Shown here one piece after another: positions 41,244 to 59,460 of a stretch of DNA of 64,000 bases. Each line of letters starts with the position of its first letter. Within the stretch, counting starts at the first letter, position 1. The stretch comes from Callipepla californica brunnescens. Its lineage: Eukaryota > Chordata > Aves > Galliformes > Odontophoridae. The notes beneath the pieces were generated by a model that was not told the DNA's origin, did not search any database, and saw nothing but the letters and a program-made list of their open reading frames with translations. Made by a program: the position numbers and the translations under genes. The stretch lies in the NCBI GenBank assembly GCA_023055505.1, contig JALIRH010000045.1, positions 2,542,001 through 2,606,000 of the forward strand, read 5' to 3'.

Positions 41244-41251
41244 TGAGGTAG
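41244..41251 (-). promoter_or_regulatory. let-7 8-mer target site in IGF2BP1 3' UTR
   Basis: The - strand reads CTACCTCA (plus TGAGGTAG). It is the middle one of three sites in the UTR. Confidence 0.75.
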
Positions 41252-43592
41252 GTAAGCAGCGTGACCCCCAGACGGGAGAAACAGAGGCACAGAGAAATCA
41301 TCCTCATTACTTTTTGCTTCCTTTCCTTTTTTGCTTTACGTCCTCAGCACCAGAGGGAAACAAATCCCTCAGCCCCATGGAGCAGAAAGCCAGTGTGCCC
41401 CATTCCACCTCTCCTGCCCCAGAGGATCCCCAAATCCTCAGGTCAAAGCTCAGCCCTCAGGGCAGGAACACCCCAAACCCACATCCCAGACTGGGGAAGG
41501 GATGAGCTTGCTGCTTTCTCAATGCAAAAGAAATTAAACACACAAACCCAGAGGACTTCTGGAGGGAAAGCAAAGGGCAGCCCACGGGGCAGGAGCTGGG
41601 GATGCTGCTGTCCTTCTGGGCCTTAGCAAAGCGGTACCATGAGTGAGCACCTGCCCGATCCCTGCTGCTGTCAGATTCCGCATCATTCAGCAGATGGGGG
41701 CTGATCTGCCTGCTTTCTAAGTGGGGTGGTTTCCCCAAACTGCCTTTTTTTTTTCCAGTGCAAAGAGAGCAGCTAACAGGCAGCGGTGCTGCTGCTTCTC
41801 CCTTCTTGCTGACGGGTTTTGCCAGAGATTGGTGTCCCGCTCCTTCACCCCTGACTCAAAGCTCACACCCTTCCTGGGAGCTTGGGCAGGGATCCTGCTG
41901 CGTCCAGGCAGGAGAAGGGCACAAGTCCTACTGAGCTCCATGGGATATCAGTAGAGATCTAAGCAGGGATTGAAGCCATACCTCCAGGGGCAGACCTGCC
42001 CCTTCCCAGCAGCCACCTTAGAAAAAAAAAACACAAAGCTGCCCCCAAAGAACCTCTCTCAGCCCTTGGGACAGCACCAGAGGGCACAGCTCCCACCAGG
42101 GGAGGGCAATGGGACCAGCTTAGGGCAGTACTGGGACCACAGCAGAGCACTGGGGGAAAGCAGCACAGGTCTCCCTGAGTCACCATCAGGTTTAGGTTCA
42201 CGTCCAAATCTGGATCTTCACCATGCAACAACCAGAGGAACAGGAGTTGAGGGGAGGAAGGGGTGGGGGGTAATTGGTGTTTTGTTTCTTTTTTTTTTTT
42301 CTCCTCAACGATACACCTTGCACCAGATACCAAAAAACCAAACCAAAACAAAAAAAGCTTGCTGTCAGAAACATACAATTCCTATAATCACCGACGTCTG
42401 AATACCACTGATCTGTCCAAAGCTGTAAGAAGTAAAAGAGCCAGAGATGAACACAAAGGAGAAACTGTTTCCCAAAGACACACGGCAGCCCCAGATGGGA
42501 CCAAGGCAGCGGGGCAGCCACCACCACCACCACCACCACCACCACTCTGTTCTCATCCAACGCAGAACGGGTCGTTTTCCTGCAGGGACAGTGAAAAAGA
42601 GCAAGAAGAAAAAACCAAAAAGACACGTGAACCTTCTCAAGCATTACAGGGTGAGGTCCGTGCCCGTGATTCGTGAGGGTCATTCCATTTTCCTCTCTCC
42701 TCCGTGTGCGTTTGTATAAGGAAAAAATTGGTTTCCATTTCTCTGTCCTTTTTTTTTTTTTTCTTTTTTTTTTTTTTTTAATTGCTTTCTCCTCGGTAAA
42801 ACTGAGGCAAATCTCTGCAACGCGTTCACCAGCATCATAGTGGAGAAGACGGATGGATGTCACCTCCGTGGCAGCACTGCTGGGGAGGTCCATATGGGTT
42901 TGGTTTATGGCAGTCCATAGGGTTTCACGGCTGTGGGACATCACCCAGGTTGGGGGCAGCTCAGTGCCACCACTCCGTGTGCCCCATGGGGTGCCGAGCT
43001 CCATTCCAGGAGTGTTTCAGCTCCATCCTCATCGCCCTCATTGGAAGATCACCGATCCAAAGCTCTTCAGCAGTTTGGTTTCCCAATGGAGTCGGATGGG
43101 CAAAGGCCTTTCGCCGTCGTCATCATCATCCCGTGGTTTTGGTGTTGGTTTTGTCACTCCGTGTTTGTATGTTTAAAAAAAAAAGAAGAAGAAAAAAAAA
43201 GAATCAAGTCCTTCCAATTGAAAACGTCGGTGGGCTCCGATTGCTCCGAGGTCTCAAAGAGTTGTGACATCTGACAGCTCGTGTGTTGGGGCAGCGTTTC
43301 TGTCTGCCTTGGGAAGACCAAACCCAGCCGTGCTGCCACCTTTTCCACTATGTCTGAGATTTTCTGTCGTTCTCCACAGAGAGCTCCATCATCACACCTG
43401 GGTACCCCGGGCGCAGCGCTCCTGGCTCACAAGAAATTACGAACAACTTAACTTCTCTTTTTCATTAAAAAAATAAAATATTCAAGACTATCAGCTTTTA
43501 TATAAAATACCAGCAAGCCCCCCGCCACAAAAAAAAAAAAAAATACCAAAAAGAAAACAACTTAATTCAATTGCTGAGGTAACGTCATACCT

Positions 43593-43600
43593 TGAGGTAG
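43593..43600 (-). promoter_or_regulatory. let-7 8-mer target site in IGF2BP1 3' UTR
   Basis: The - strand reads GCTACCTCA. It is the most stop-proximal full site. A 6-mer ACCTCA lies about 20 bases further along the plus-strand left side (near 43574). Confidence 0.75.
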
Positions 43601-45159
43601 CTTTTTTTTTTTTCTTTTCTCTTTTTTTTTCTTTTTTTCCTCTGTTTTTTTTTTTTCTTCCCCTCTCTCGTTGCTCAAACACACGGCAATACCTCACCCC
43701 AATACCTGGCCTCACCCCACTGCTGCTGCCACAGGGACAGTAACCACTGCTGCATCCCCACCTCTGCTCAATGGGAGCAGTCTGGTCTCTGCTTTAGAAA
43801 GAAACAGTACAGAATCAGTGCGAGGTTTGCCCCCCAGCTCCCCTCCTGATCACCCCGCCGTGTCCCCAATGCAATCAGAGCTCTTTGTTCTCTCATTCCA
43901 AGTTTGTGGAACAACAGCAGCTCTGTGCCCACACCGGGTGTAGGGGCACACAACACGACCCCACGGAGACGAGACCCGGCCCCGCGTGGGGCGGTCGCAG
44001 CAGTTACTGTCCCTTCCCAAATACTCAATATTTAAAAAACCAAACCATTAAAATATATCTAAAATATAAAATCCTCCTAAGAGTGACGGGAATCAGGAAC
44101 CATCGTACATTCGTTGGGCGTTATCTATTTGGTATGGTCGTGGGAGAGGGGCCGTTCTTGCCACAGAAAGAAGAGGGTGGTGGCTGTGGGCTTTGTTGCT
44201 GTTTTGAAAAAGAATTGAAAAAAATAAATCTTTAGAGGTGCCAAATTTCAAAGAATAGTTTGGGTTCGGGTTTCTTTTTTTCCCCCCATCTGGAGAGATG
44301 TGGGAAAGGGGGGGGGGGGAAATACACCACAATAACCCCACGATGGTGAACACCAACCAGCATCCCCCCAGCTTTGCTAACGAAAATATTCCATTCCCCT
44401 GAGTGTTCCCCCCCTGCCCACTCAAAAAATATATATATCACTGTGTGTGGCTGAGCCCATGGAGATACCAACTGGATTTCAGGGCACAAATCTGTGCTGG
44501 GAGGGGAAGCTGAGGCTGAGCCCAGGTCCCAGCAAAGCCCCAAATCCCTCGGGCTCTGAACCCCAGATCTGTTTAGTTCCCATTTCCCTTAAATGGATGA
44601 CTGAACGATGGACATTCATGCTTCCTACCAAGCAGGGTGTGCTCTGCTCCCACTGTTTTATTGCCATTGTTCAGATGGAGGATGGAAAAAAAAAATAATA
44701 AAGCAAAGCACCTCACCCCTTCCCTTCCCAGGTCAGCACTTCTGCAGCTAAAACTCTGCATCCCATTCTGCCATAAGTTCATAGGCAAAAAAAAAGAAAA
44801 AAGAAACAATTCCAAAAAACCCCAGGACAAAAACAGAAAACAACCCCAACCTCCCCCAAAAAAACCAACTCTTTTCAAGTAAACTAACACAGAATAAAAA
44901 AAGAAACATTCAACCAAATGAAAAACTCAAAAGTTGTCGAGGAAAATAGAGGTTCTGTGTTGGTTCCTAAGGCTTCACAAGGCACTGCACACAGCACAGG
45001 GGGGAGGAAAGCTCTCCTTGGGTATCACTGACATCGAGGGGTACAGAGCTCCCAAGGGATCCAAATCCATTTGGCACGATGGGGGTTTCCCTCCCTCCTT
45101 CAGTCCCCTCACAATGGATCTCATTACCAGTGGGGGTTGGTAACGGTCCACTGGAATTT

Positions 45160-45282
45160 CTTAAAATAAAAATGAAAAAAAAAAGAAAAAGAAAAAAAAA
45201 GAAACAAAGATTAAAAAAAAAGAGAAAAATAAAAAGGAAAAAAAAATAACTATAATAATAAAAAATAATAATAAAAAAAAGA
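45160..45282 (-). repeat. U-rich tract of the IGF2BP1 3' UTR
   Basis: The plus strand is an almost unbroken A-rich stretch of about 120 bases with scattered G and T, including (AAT)n, so the transcript is U-rich about 430-550 nt after the stop. This is a likely platform for ELAV/HuR- or PTB-type proteins. Confidence 0.7.
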
Positions 45283-45713
45283 CAGATCCCAAAGGTTTAT
45301 CATCACCCTGGGAACATCCATCAGCCACGCTGCTGAGGCAGGGAAGGGACTGAGGGAGGGATGGGGAGCTAGGGGGAGCCCTGGGGGAGCCCCAGAGGCC
45401 CTGAGATGAGGGCAGGCAGTGCCCACAGGGGCTGAGTGCAGTGCCCAGTGCTGGGCTTCAACCCCCAGTGCTCCCCCGGCCCCACAGCACCTCCCACTTC
45501 AGTTCAGTTTCGGCACGTGGAGCTAAAAACGGGTCAGATGGTGCGGTCTGGTTCTTAGCCCCATCCCTCTCGCCTTGAAAGCCAATCAAACTGCCTTTTA
45601 GTGTCAACCAGTTAATGAAAATAATTGCATCTTGTCTATGGTAACTGATTCCCAGCCACTCTTAAGCCTGGCATTGGCTTGTTCCACTTTTCACATTGGT
45701 GTCAGTGCTGCTC

Positions 45714-51445
<5,732 letters not shown>

Positions 51446-52804
51446 CTGAAAGAAATGAAAAGCAATTAAAAGCCAGATTTGGTGTCAGCAACGCGTCCAG
51501 CTTGCACTGATCTGCTCCTCATTGAGGTACCTAATCAGATCTTACATTCCCACATGCTCCCAGGGTTTCTGATGACTGTTAATGACACCCCACTTGGCTC
51601 TGCATTAACACTGCGAGTTTCACTGGGAGCAAGATGCCCAAATCCACCAACCTTCCTGCACAGGCACAGCTACAAATGCTGAGCTCTACCAGACTGATTA
51701 CAAGGATTAGAAAGCAAAAAAAGGAGCCATGTAGTCATTTTAGCTTGAAGGCAAATCTGGAGCACAAAAGGGAGACCGTGGGGATGCCCACGGCACCTGG
51801 AAACTTGGCTCCACCATCCCAGTTGGTCTCCGGACATTTCTCCACTCACATTTCTGGCTTTTTCAAAGCTATTTTTCCTAAAATAAAATATTTTTGGGGG
51901 AGATTTGTGATGCCAAATTGACCCTGGATGTGCAGCCATAGATGGCTGTGGTCCCTGGGGCAGCTCCAGCACCTGCACGCAGCCACACTGCTGTCACCCT
52001 AGGAGCTTCTACCGACACAAAATGCTGAGAAATGATTTTTCCTCACTGCTGTGATGTTTCCACCACGTGTTGCTGCCACCTCCTGCAGTGTCAACACTCC
52101 CAAACGCTGCGTACAAGCAAAGGGATGGGGAACACATCCAGCTGAGCCTCGCATCCTGGCTCAAAGCACCCAGCAAAGCACTCAGCCTGCAGCAAAAGCA
52201 CCCATAGGTGCCCAGATATACCTTTAGCTGGTGCAGCTTTGCACAGGAAAATGCACCAGCACAGTTCTCCTTGGTTAAACCTCTGCCCTCCTGCTAATGT
52301 CACTGCAAAATGTTCCAACATTACAGGGAGCTGATCACGCTCCCTGTAATTTCAGCCCTCTAAGCCTCAGCACCTAATTTAAGGCCCAACCTGAAATGAG
52401 TGCCTAAGGACAGCTGGGAGAAGGCATCTCCCTGCAAGCTCACTGGATACAGAACTTTGAGATCCCTAAAGGAAAGGGAGATGGAATGCTATGAGCATCA
52501 CATGCAGCTCAGCACTGGCAGCACCTTTTCAGGTAACACCTCTGGACCCACACCCATCGTGGACCTGGGATTCAAATCCAAAATATTTGTGAATGTTTGA
52601 AATAGTCCAAAAAAAAAAAAATCAGAAAAGATGAAATTCTGGGTTTTTATCCTCTAATTACACAGCTCCAGAAGGTTCAGCTTGTTTGTCAAGAAGAAGC
52701 CAGTCAAAAGGAATGAGTGTTGTTTAGATGTGGAGGGCTGATGAGGAATCCTTATCCCATTGGGATCTGCCTGGAGAGCATCTCCTGACCTGAGCAGCAG
52801 ATTC

Positions 52805-52805
<1 letters not shown>

Positions 52806-52846
<41 letters not shown>
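52806..52846 (+). repeat. (AC)n microsatellite, about 20 units
   Basis: An uninterrupted AC dinucleotide array lies in IGF2BP1 intron 2. It is likely polymorphic. Confidence 0.97.
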
Positions 52847-52849
<3 letters not shown>

Positions 52850-55230
52850 AGCAAAGCTCCCAGAAGGACTGAGCTGGTCAGCAGGTTTCCAACAGAACCA
52901 GAAGGGATGTTTCCCAAAGTCACTCAGATTCAGACTGGAGGGATGGAATGGCCAAACAGGTTTTGGTTTGCTCTGCCATTGGAAAGAGAAAAGGAAGCAA
53001 AGAAATATATATTTGGCACTGCTACCAGCTCAGCCATTGGGAAGCCTCCAAAACACCAAATTTTGTTGCTGCTATGGAGGCAAACTGGGTGGATGGGGAA
53101 AAAAAAGAACCCTGAACCCTTAAAAATGCATCATCAGGAGGGATGAAGGGAGAAAGGGGGGAGGGGATCACGCTATGAAACCAGATCCCTTGTTTACATG
53201 CTAATCCACATCCCAAAATGAATGGAAGAGAGATTAAGAGATTCAGAATGCAAAGAATGCCACAGTCCAGGGAGGGTCACAAGGATCTGAACTGATGGAG
53301 GAAACCACATCTCCAACCCACCCACCCCTGCCCCAGAAACTTCTCCAGATAGCTCCCAAGCATCCGCACAGGCAGAGCATGTGTTCTTCACATACGTGAC
53401 CAGAATGAAATGCACCACGGAGAGAAAAGAGCCATTTATGTCCCCGCACCGTCATTCTGATGGTGGCATCTCATTTTCTCCCCCTAAAAAGAAAACCAAA
53501 ACCCTCCATCCGAGGAGCCAGCACCCTGAGCATTCGCAGCCCATCTCCATCAGTGCCTGTCCTGCAGAAGGGCTGTGTGCCACAGGGCTGCACCCTATGG
53601 GCCAGCATCACACCGGAGCCCGCATGGGTCCAGCTCAGCTCCCTGTGGTGCATGGAAATCTCCCTCCCGAAGTGCAGAGCCCTGCTCAGCTTCGGCTCAT
53701 TCCAAGCCCCGTGGTTAGAATTACAGAGGAAGTAATGAATAAATAAACCCCGTCTATTTGCTTTGCTTGTAAGCAGGTCCGACTGGATTTAAACCCTTGT
53801 CGTGAAGTGCCGCTCTATCGGAACAGCCCAGTTCTGCTCCTTCCGACCTCTGCTCCGTGCAAGGCTTTACTCCAAATAAATAACTCCGCTCGCTGATGAT
53901 TCCTGGCTTTTTATTCACCGTGTGCCAGAGCTGGAGCTCCTCTCACCACTCACGAGCTCAGCACGCGACCTCGGCTGGGGTCTGCACACAGGGGATAACG
54001 GGGGAGCAGCTGAGATGGCTGCGAGCACAGAGCTGTGGGTCCCAGCAATGCATCCCATGCTGACACTGCTCTTGGTGACTATGGGATGTCAGCAACCAAC
54101 TGCGGCAGTCCTCCAGTGCTCACAGACATGCAGAGCTGCCCAGCAGCCCCGTGCAGACATCCCTGTCAACTGAGGAGTTGACACCTTGGAAATCAGGAAC
54201 CGAGCAGCTCGGTGGTCCTCAGCAAACCTTTCCCAACCCAGATAGGGTTCACTGGAAAGATAAAACCCAAACTGATGCACAGAGATGGAGCAAAGTGCTA
54301 CAGAGCAACCTGGAGCATCCAGGGCACGGAGGAGGTATCCTCATCTATCCAATGCCAACCCAAGGGAGATTTCTTGCCCTCTCTCCCCTCCTGTGCCCAT
54401 CAATGCAGCGCTGGGGCAGAGCATGTGGCTCGTGAGAAAAAGCACACCAGCAACAGTCTCCTTTCCAGAGCACACAAACCAAAGCAAAGCTGCTTTTTTT
54501 TGAAGCAGCAGCCCTGCTCATTGACAAAATGCCCACTGCTGCCCCCTGACACACTCAAACCCGGGGGAGATGACTCTTTATCCCAGTGCACCCAAAGCCC
54601 TCCCAGCATCGCTGCCAGTGCCACAGCAGCAGCCACACGCTGCCCATCCCCCTGGGCACACAGTGCTGTAATCACACCGGCCAAATTGAGTCTGCTTTTG
54701 TTTGTTTTCAGTTTTTAAATCTCACTGGGAAATACCTCAACAACAGATTCAGCTGTTGGGATCTCCTTTTGCAACAGGGAAGGTGGCCAGAGCCCTTCAT
54801 TAAGAACCTGTTGGCAATCCCCCCGGGATTGGCACAGCAGCAATGACAGGGACCCAAGCAGGGGGCACTGACCTGCTCCAAGCCGGGCTGGGGGCCAGCA
54901 GGAAGATGGAGCCAGCTGCCACAAACGGTGGCAAAACAGTACCAGGGCAGCCTCTTCCTGCTCAAGGTTTCCCTTCCCTTTTGCAAAAGCCCTAAGTGAT
55001 GCTTTCGAGGCGATGCTCTAACAGGCAGAGGTGCTCCTTGCTGCACTGCAGGGGAAAAGCTGGGTGCTTGGAGAGGAACACCACTGTGCCCATAGCAGAG
55101 CAGCAGCAGCTGGGATAAAACTCAGGTGTGTCCACATCCCACCTCACCCTACAGAAATGCCTCCTTCCAGAAAGTGCTTGGAGGTGACACTTCACCAGCA
55201 TAGCAGTGAGGACACAGTAATGCTGCTTTT

Positions 55231-55400
55231 CATAGAGTCATAGAATGGCTTGGGATGGACCCTAAAATGCATGGAATGCCTTGGGACAGAAAGGACCTGA
55301 AGGATCACAGAATGGCTTGGGACAAAGGGACCTTAAAGATCACAGATTGATTTGGGTTGGAAGGGACCATCGATCCAGATTTTATCCAGACAGCTTGATT
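55231..55400 (-). mobile_element. CR1 3'-terminal fragment with tandemly repeated end
   Basis: The segment begins TCATAGAGTCATAGAATGG and repeats the CR1 3'-end motif (CACAGAATGGCTTGGGA..., GGACCTTAAAGATCACAG..., TTGGGTTGGAAGGGACC) about four times with a period near 34 bp. The last copy runs into a short CR1-like body (ATCCAGATTTTATCCAGACAG). It is antisense to the window and non-coding. Confidence 0.75.
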
Positions 55401-58400
55401 TCAATATAGTCCCAAAGCACGTGGCCTGTTTAGTGAGCTCCTGCTGGAGAAAGTTCCAGCCCCAAATACCACAAGCAGCCAGAGCCCACCCTGTGTTACA
55501 GCATTGGGTCAAGATGCATAGATGCACCAGAGCTGCACGAACACAGCTCAAGGCTTCTGGGGGATGCTCCCTTACATCCAATTCCTCCCAGACCTTTCTC
55601 CACCCCCACTACAGATTTCTCAAAGCAAAGATGAGAGCACCGGGGCACTGAGCGCTTCCAGCAAAGCACAGCCAGGCACCAACCATAGCCCTCTCCTCCT
55701 AAAACCACTTCTGGAGCTCCTGGGGGGCAATAAGCGAGCAGCCAATGCTGCAGACACCGGGAGACACACTAGAACTGAACAATGTTCAGGATGGATATTC
55801 AATCAAATGCAAATGTTATGCAAATTTAGGGTCTGAAATAAAAAAAACAGCGCATCCCTGATTCAATTAACAGCATTTCATTTATCTAGTTAAGCTTTGA
55901 TTCAGGAAAGCACTTAATCCTGTGCTAAATGCGTTGTTGGTAGTGGTTCTTAATGTTTTAAACACTTCTAAATAGGAAAATGTGGTTGCTAAGACACAAA
56001 CGTTGCTGGGGGGACTGGGAGAAAAGTTGTAGCTGAAATCACGAGTTTTTCCCTTTTTAAATCGATACGCTTTCAATTTAGCAGCATCTCTGTGAGGTGG
56101 AAATATCATCCCTGTACTCACTTCATTGACAGGGAGATAAGAGCATGGAGAGGGAAGCGCCTGCTCCCCATCGCACCCCTGAGCACAACCCAGCCCCACT
56201 GGGGCTTTCCAGGTGGGATCTGCCCCAAGTTTCAGCCACTTCAACTTTGATTTTCACTTCCCCTTCCAAGCTGACACAGCTCTCAGCTTCCACACGTGCC
56301 ATTAAGCTCACTGAAACGTAAGGCAAAAAACAAACAAAAAAAACAACATAACCACATCCCAAATCCACCAGGTGATGCTCAAGCAAGCCCAGAGTCACTG
56401 CTTCCTTGGAAGAACAGGTTTGACTTTTGTAGCCTTTGTGATCTGGTAGAAAAAAGCCTCAGTGTGGGCATGAGGAGGAACCACAGAAAAGCCCTCTCCT
56501 AAGCCTGTACTGAAAGCAGAGCTCTGAGATTTGGAGCCACCACATTTACTTTGTGCATTAACACCGAGCAGTAAACATCAAGTGTGCAAAAATCAAGTTA
56601 AAAAAAAAACCACAGATTTGACTTAGCATCATTTCCTAAAGGTTGGTGGGAGGGGACACCCCCAAATTAAGGGCATTTTCGGCAGCACTGAATTTCTCTG
56701 CTGAGCTCAGGCCATCGCTGCCTTTTCCTGGCTGTGCTCTCCCACTGAGGTCCCCCGTGCAAAACCATGACACTTCCAGACCTCAATTTAACACAACTGG
56801 AGCAGCAAACCAACTTACTGCAGTATCCTTCACTGGGATACACGTGGCTCACATCCTTCATGCTAAAACCACCTTGAGCTCTTTTGAGCTCATTCCTTGC
56901 AGATTTGATCCAGAAATGATGCAAAAGCCCACCCCCCGCACACACTTTGAGATCAGGCCCCTCTCGAGATCACACCCTTTAGGAAATGAACAAAGACATT
57001 CAGCTTCTTGTGGCTGGAGAAGCACCGAAGCAAACCAGCCCTGGGATTCTGGAGGAATGTATCCTCCATGCAACAGCCTCACCCGGTCCCACTCACCCTG
57101 GCTGGAAGTTATCCCTGGCAAGCAAGCACAACATGATTAATCCTTCCCATCAATCATCCCAGCAACCAGAATTTGATCTTGGACTAATAAATCTGTCTAA
57201 TTGGTTTCTCCCCATTAGCTCTTTTTTGGAATCACACTTAATAATTGATGAGATTTTTCAGGGAGATGCCAAGAATGAGAAGTTGTTCATGAACACGCCT
57301 TGAAAGCCCCGGAGAACTGAGTCTTGTTTTTAAAAGAAGTGCTACAACTCAGGCACAGGGAGAAAGACAGGATAATACTCAGGCTGTCCTATATTCCCTC
57401 CTTTATGAACCTGCAGTGCTATCTCATTCCGTTCCCCCAGTCCCATGTAGATGGTGCTGGCACGGAGCTCACATCAACCCACCTGAATGCAGAAGACACA
57501 AGAAATCTCGAAAGAAATTTCTTAAAACCTTTATCCTCAACAAACCCAGGGGAAGACTTATCATCCCCCCGTTAGTCCTTGCCAAATCAATACATCGAGT
57601 ATCTGCAGACAGGACAAGTTTAGCAGTAAGTAATAGAGAGGCAAGACGGATGGGTTTCACACAATACATCCATTATCTTTCCATTCTAATTCACTGGCAG
57701 TTCGCCATTTATTGAAGGACTATTTCTGATGCTCAGGACACGTCCCAAAACCAAGCCCAGCTACACTTGGTGGGCACCCACAACACAGCTCCAGACGTGA
57801 CTGGGACGCATGGGTTCCTTCCTGGCAAACTCCAACCACAGCAGCTCACACCCATTCCTACTGAGTCTCCAAACACAAAGTTAAGAGATTTTCATCCCTT
57901 AAGAAGACCTAAAAGTGCAAATCTTAAATTGATCTTCATCCAATCTGACCCTTGAGCTGGTGCTGGCCACAGCTGAGCACGGGCTGGACTATGAATATGG
58001 GAACATACAAAATGCTCTGAGGCAGTTTTCTTGCAGATATAACATGTAGAGAGAGGGAAAGAATAATGACTTGCTTCTCATCTTTCATTTGCACATCTCA
58101 AAGCACATCTGAAACCATTAACCTGGAGAGCACCACTAAAGCAGTGGGGCAAGGGAACACACAGCAGCATCTACTCATCCTCAGAGTCAAACTGAGCACT
58201 TCCAAGTCCACTGCATTTTGGTCTGTGTCACTTTTTGTTGATTCCTGATTTATTGTGACCACATTCAGAGCATCACCCTTCACCCACCATGACTGCTTTT
58301 GAGCAGAAAAGATCCTCAGGGTGCATTCACGGGTTCTCTCCCGGCCACACACCTCCAGGAACCACCAGCACAGCAGATGCCAGCCCAACAGGTTTCCTGC

Positions 58401-59269
58401 TGTCCTCCCTCAAATCCAACAGTGCATAAAATAAAAGCTCAGATGGTGTGAAACCCACAGCACGGTCATCCCAACCCCTGTCCCTTTGTCACCACCCCCA
58501 TTAGGACCGAGGTTTCAGCTGGTGGCACCCACTTCTCCTTGCCACCAGAGGGCACTTCTGCCCTCCTCCAGTTCCCAGTACGCCTTTCTAACTGGTTTCC
58601 AGTGGTTGCGATGGTGCTGTGGGATCCGGGAAAGCAAGTTCAGGCACTGCAAAGCAGCTGATAGCAGTGGAGACCCCAAAGCCCATCAACACATGCTCTA
58701 TGATGGATCTTAAGCCTCTTTAATCTGTTAATATTTAAGCATCTTTACCAGGTGATCGACAGGTGTCACTGTATTTCACATAGCTTGCTTAGAGCAAATG
58801 GTCAGGGCCACCTTTTTCTTCTGCATTTCCAGTTCAAGGACAGCAGGGCATTGGCTTAGAGACTCTAGAAACACCACAGGCTCAGAGAAGTTCAAGCAGG
58901 GAAAAAGATGGGAAAAAGAGCTTAGGAGAGCTGCAGAGATCCAGGTCCCCACAATGAGGTAGTGCACCAGTGGCACTGAATCTGTTTCCAAGCCAGATCA
59001 GGTTAAATCAGTGCAACCACTGCATGCAGACAAGCCCTCAATGATCCAAGTGGACTTACCATAGGAATCTAATGAGAATCCAGAAGTTACAACTCAGATT
59101 ATCCTATTTCACCAACCTAACGCAAGGGCAGAGACCCCTTCACCAAAACTCAAGCTGAAACCCACGATGCCATCCTCACATCTGCCAGCCATCCCAGTAC
59201 GGGCAATGAGGTGTCATGAGGCTTTCCAGCCCTCCAACAGCCTGCAGAGTGTGAGACAGCTACAAGCAC

Positions 59270-59460
59270 CCCACATGGCATCTCCCATTGCATCCCTCAT
59301 CATACCCACCATGACATCACCCACTGCACTGCCCGTCACCTGTGGCATCCCTCCCTGCATCCCCCATGGCATCGCGTGTCACACTTCTCCCTGTATCCCA
59401 TCTGGCACTGCCCATTGCATCCCATGTGGCACAAAGCTGGGCACAGACACTATGGGATCT
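59270..59460 (+). repeat. Loose GCATCCC/CCATGGCA repeat
   Basis: Variants of CATGGCATC, TTGCATCCC and CTGCATCCC recur irregularly across about 190 bp in IGF2BP1 intron 2, suggesting an old, decayed minisatellite with a 14-25-bp period. Its edges are vague. Confidence 0.45.

Larger units (their letters stand above)
38865..45713 (-). other. IGF2BP1 long 3' UTR
   Basis: About 6.8 kb of non-coding sequence follows the IGF2BP1 stop. It contains three perfect let-7 8-mer sites, a U-rich block near the stop (plus 45160-45282), several A-rich tracts farther down (plus T-runs at 40768-40789, 42749-42779, 43602-43655), and a (CCA)9 array at plus 42518-42545. By family knowledge this UTR is a classic let-7 target that is shortened by alternative polyadenylation in proliferating cells. 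Confidence 0.75.

Noticed and set aside
42518..42545. (CCA)9 as a coding His/Pro repeat
   Set aside because: It lies in the IGF2BP1 3' UTR and is a plain trinucleotide microsatellite.
58951..58965. Fourth let-7-like TGAGGTAG near 58954
   Set aside because: It lies in IGF2BP1 intron 2, not in the mature transcript, so it is not a miRNA target.
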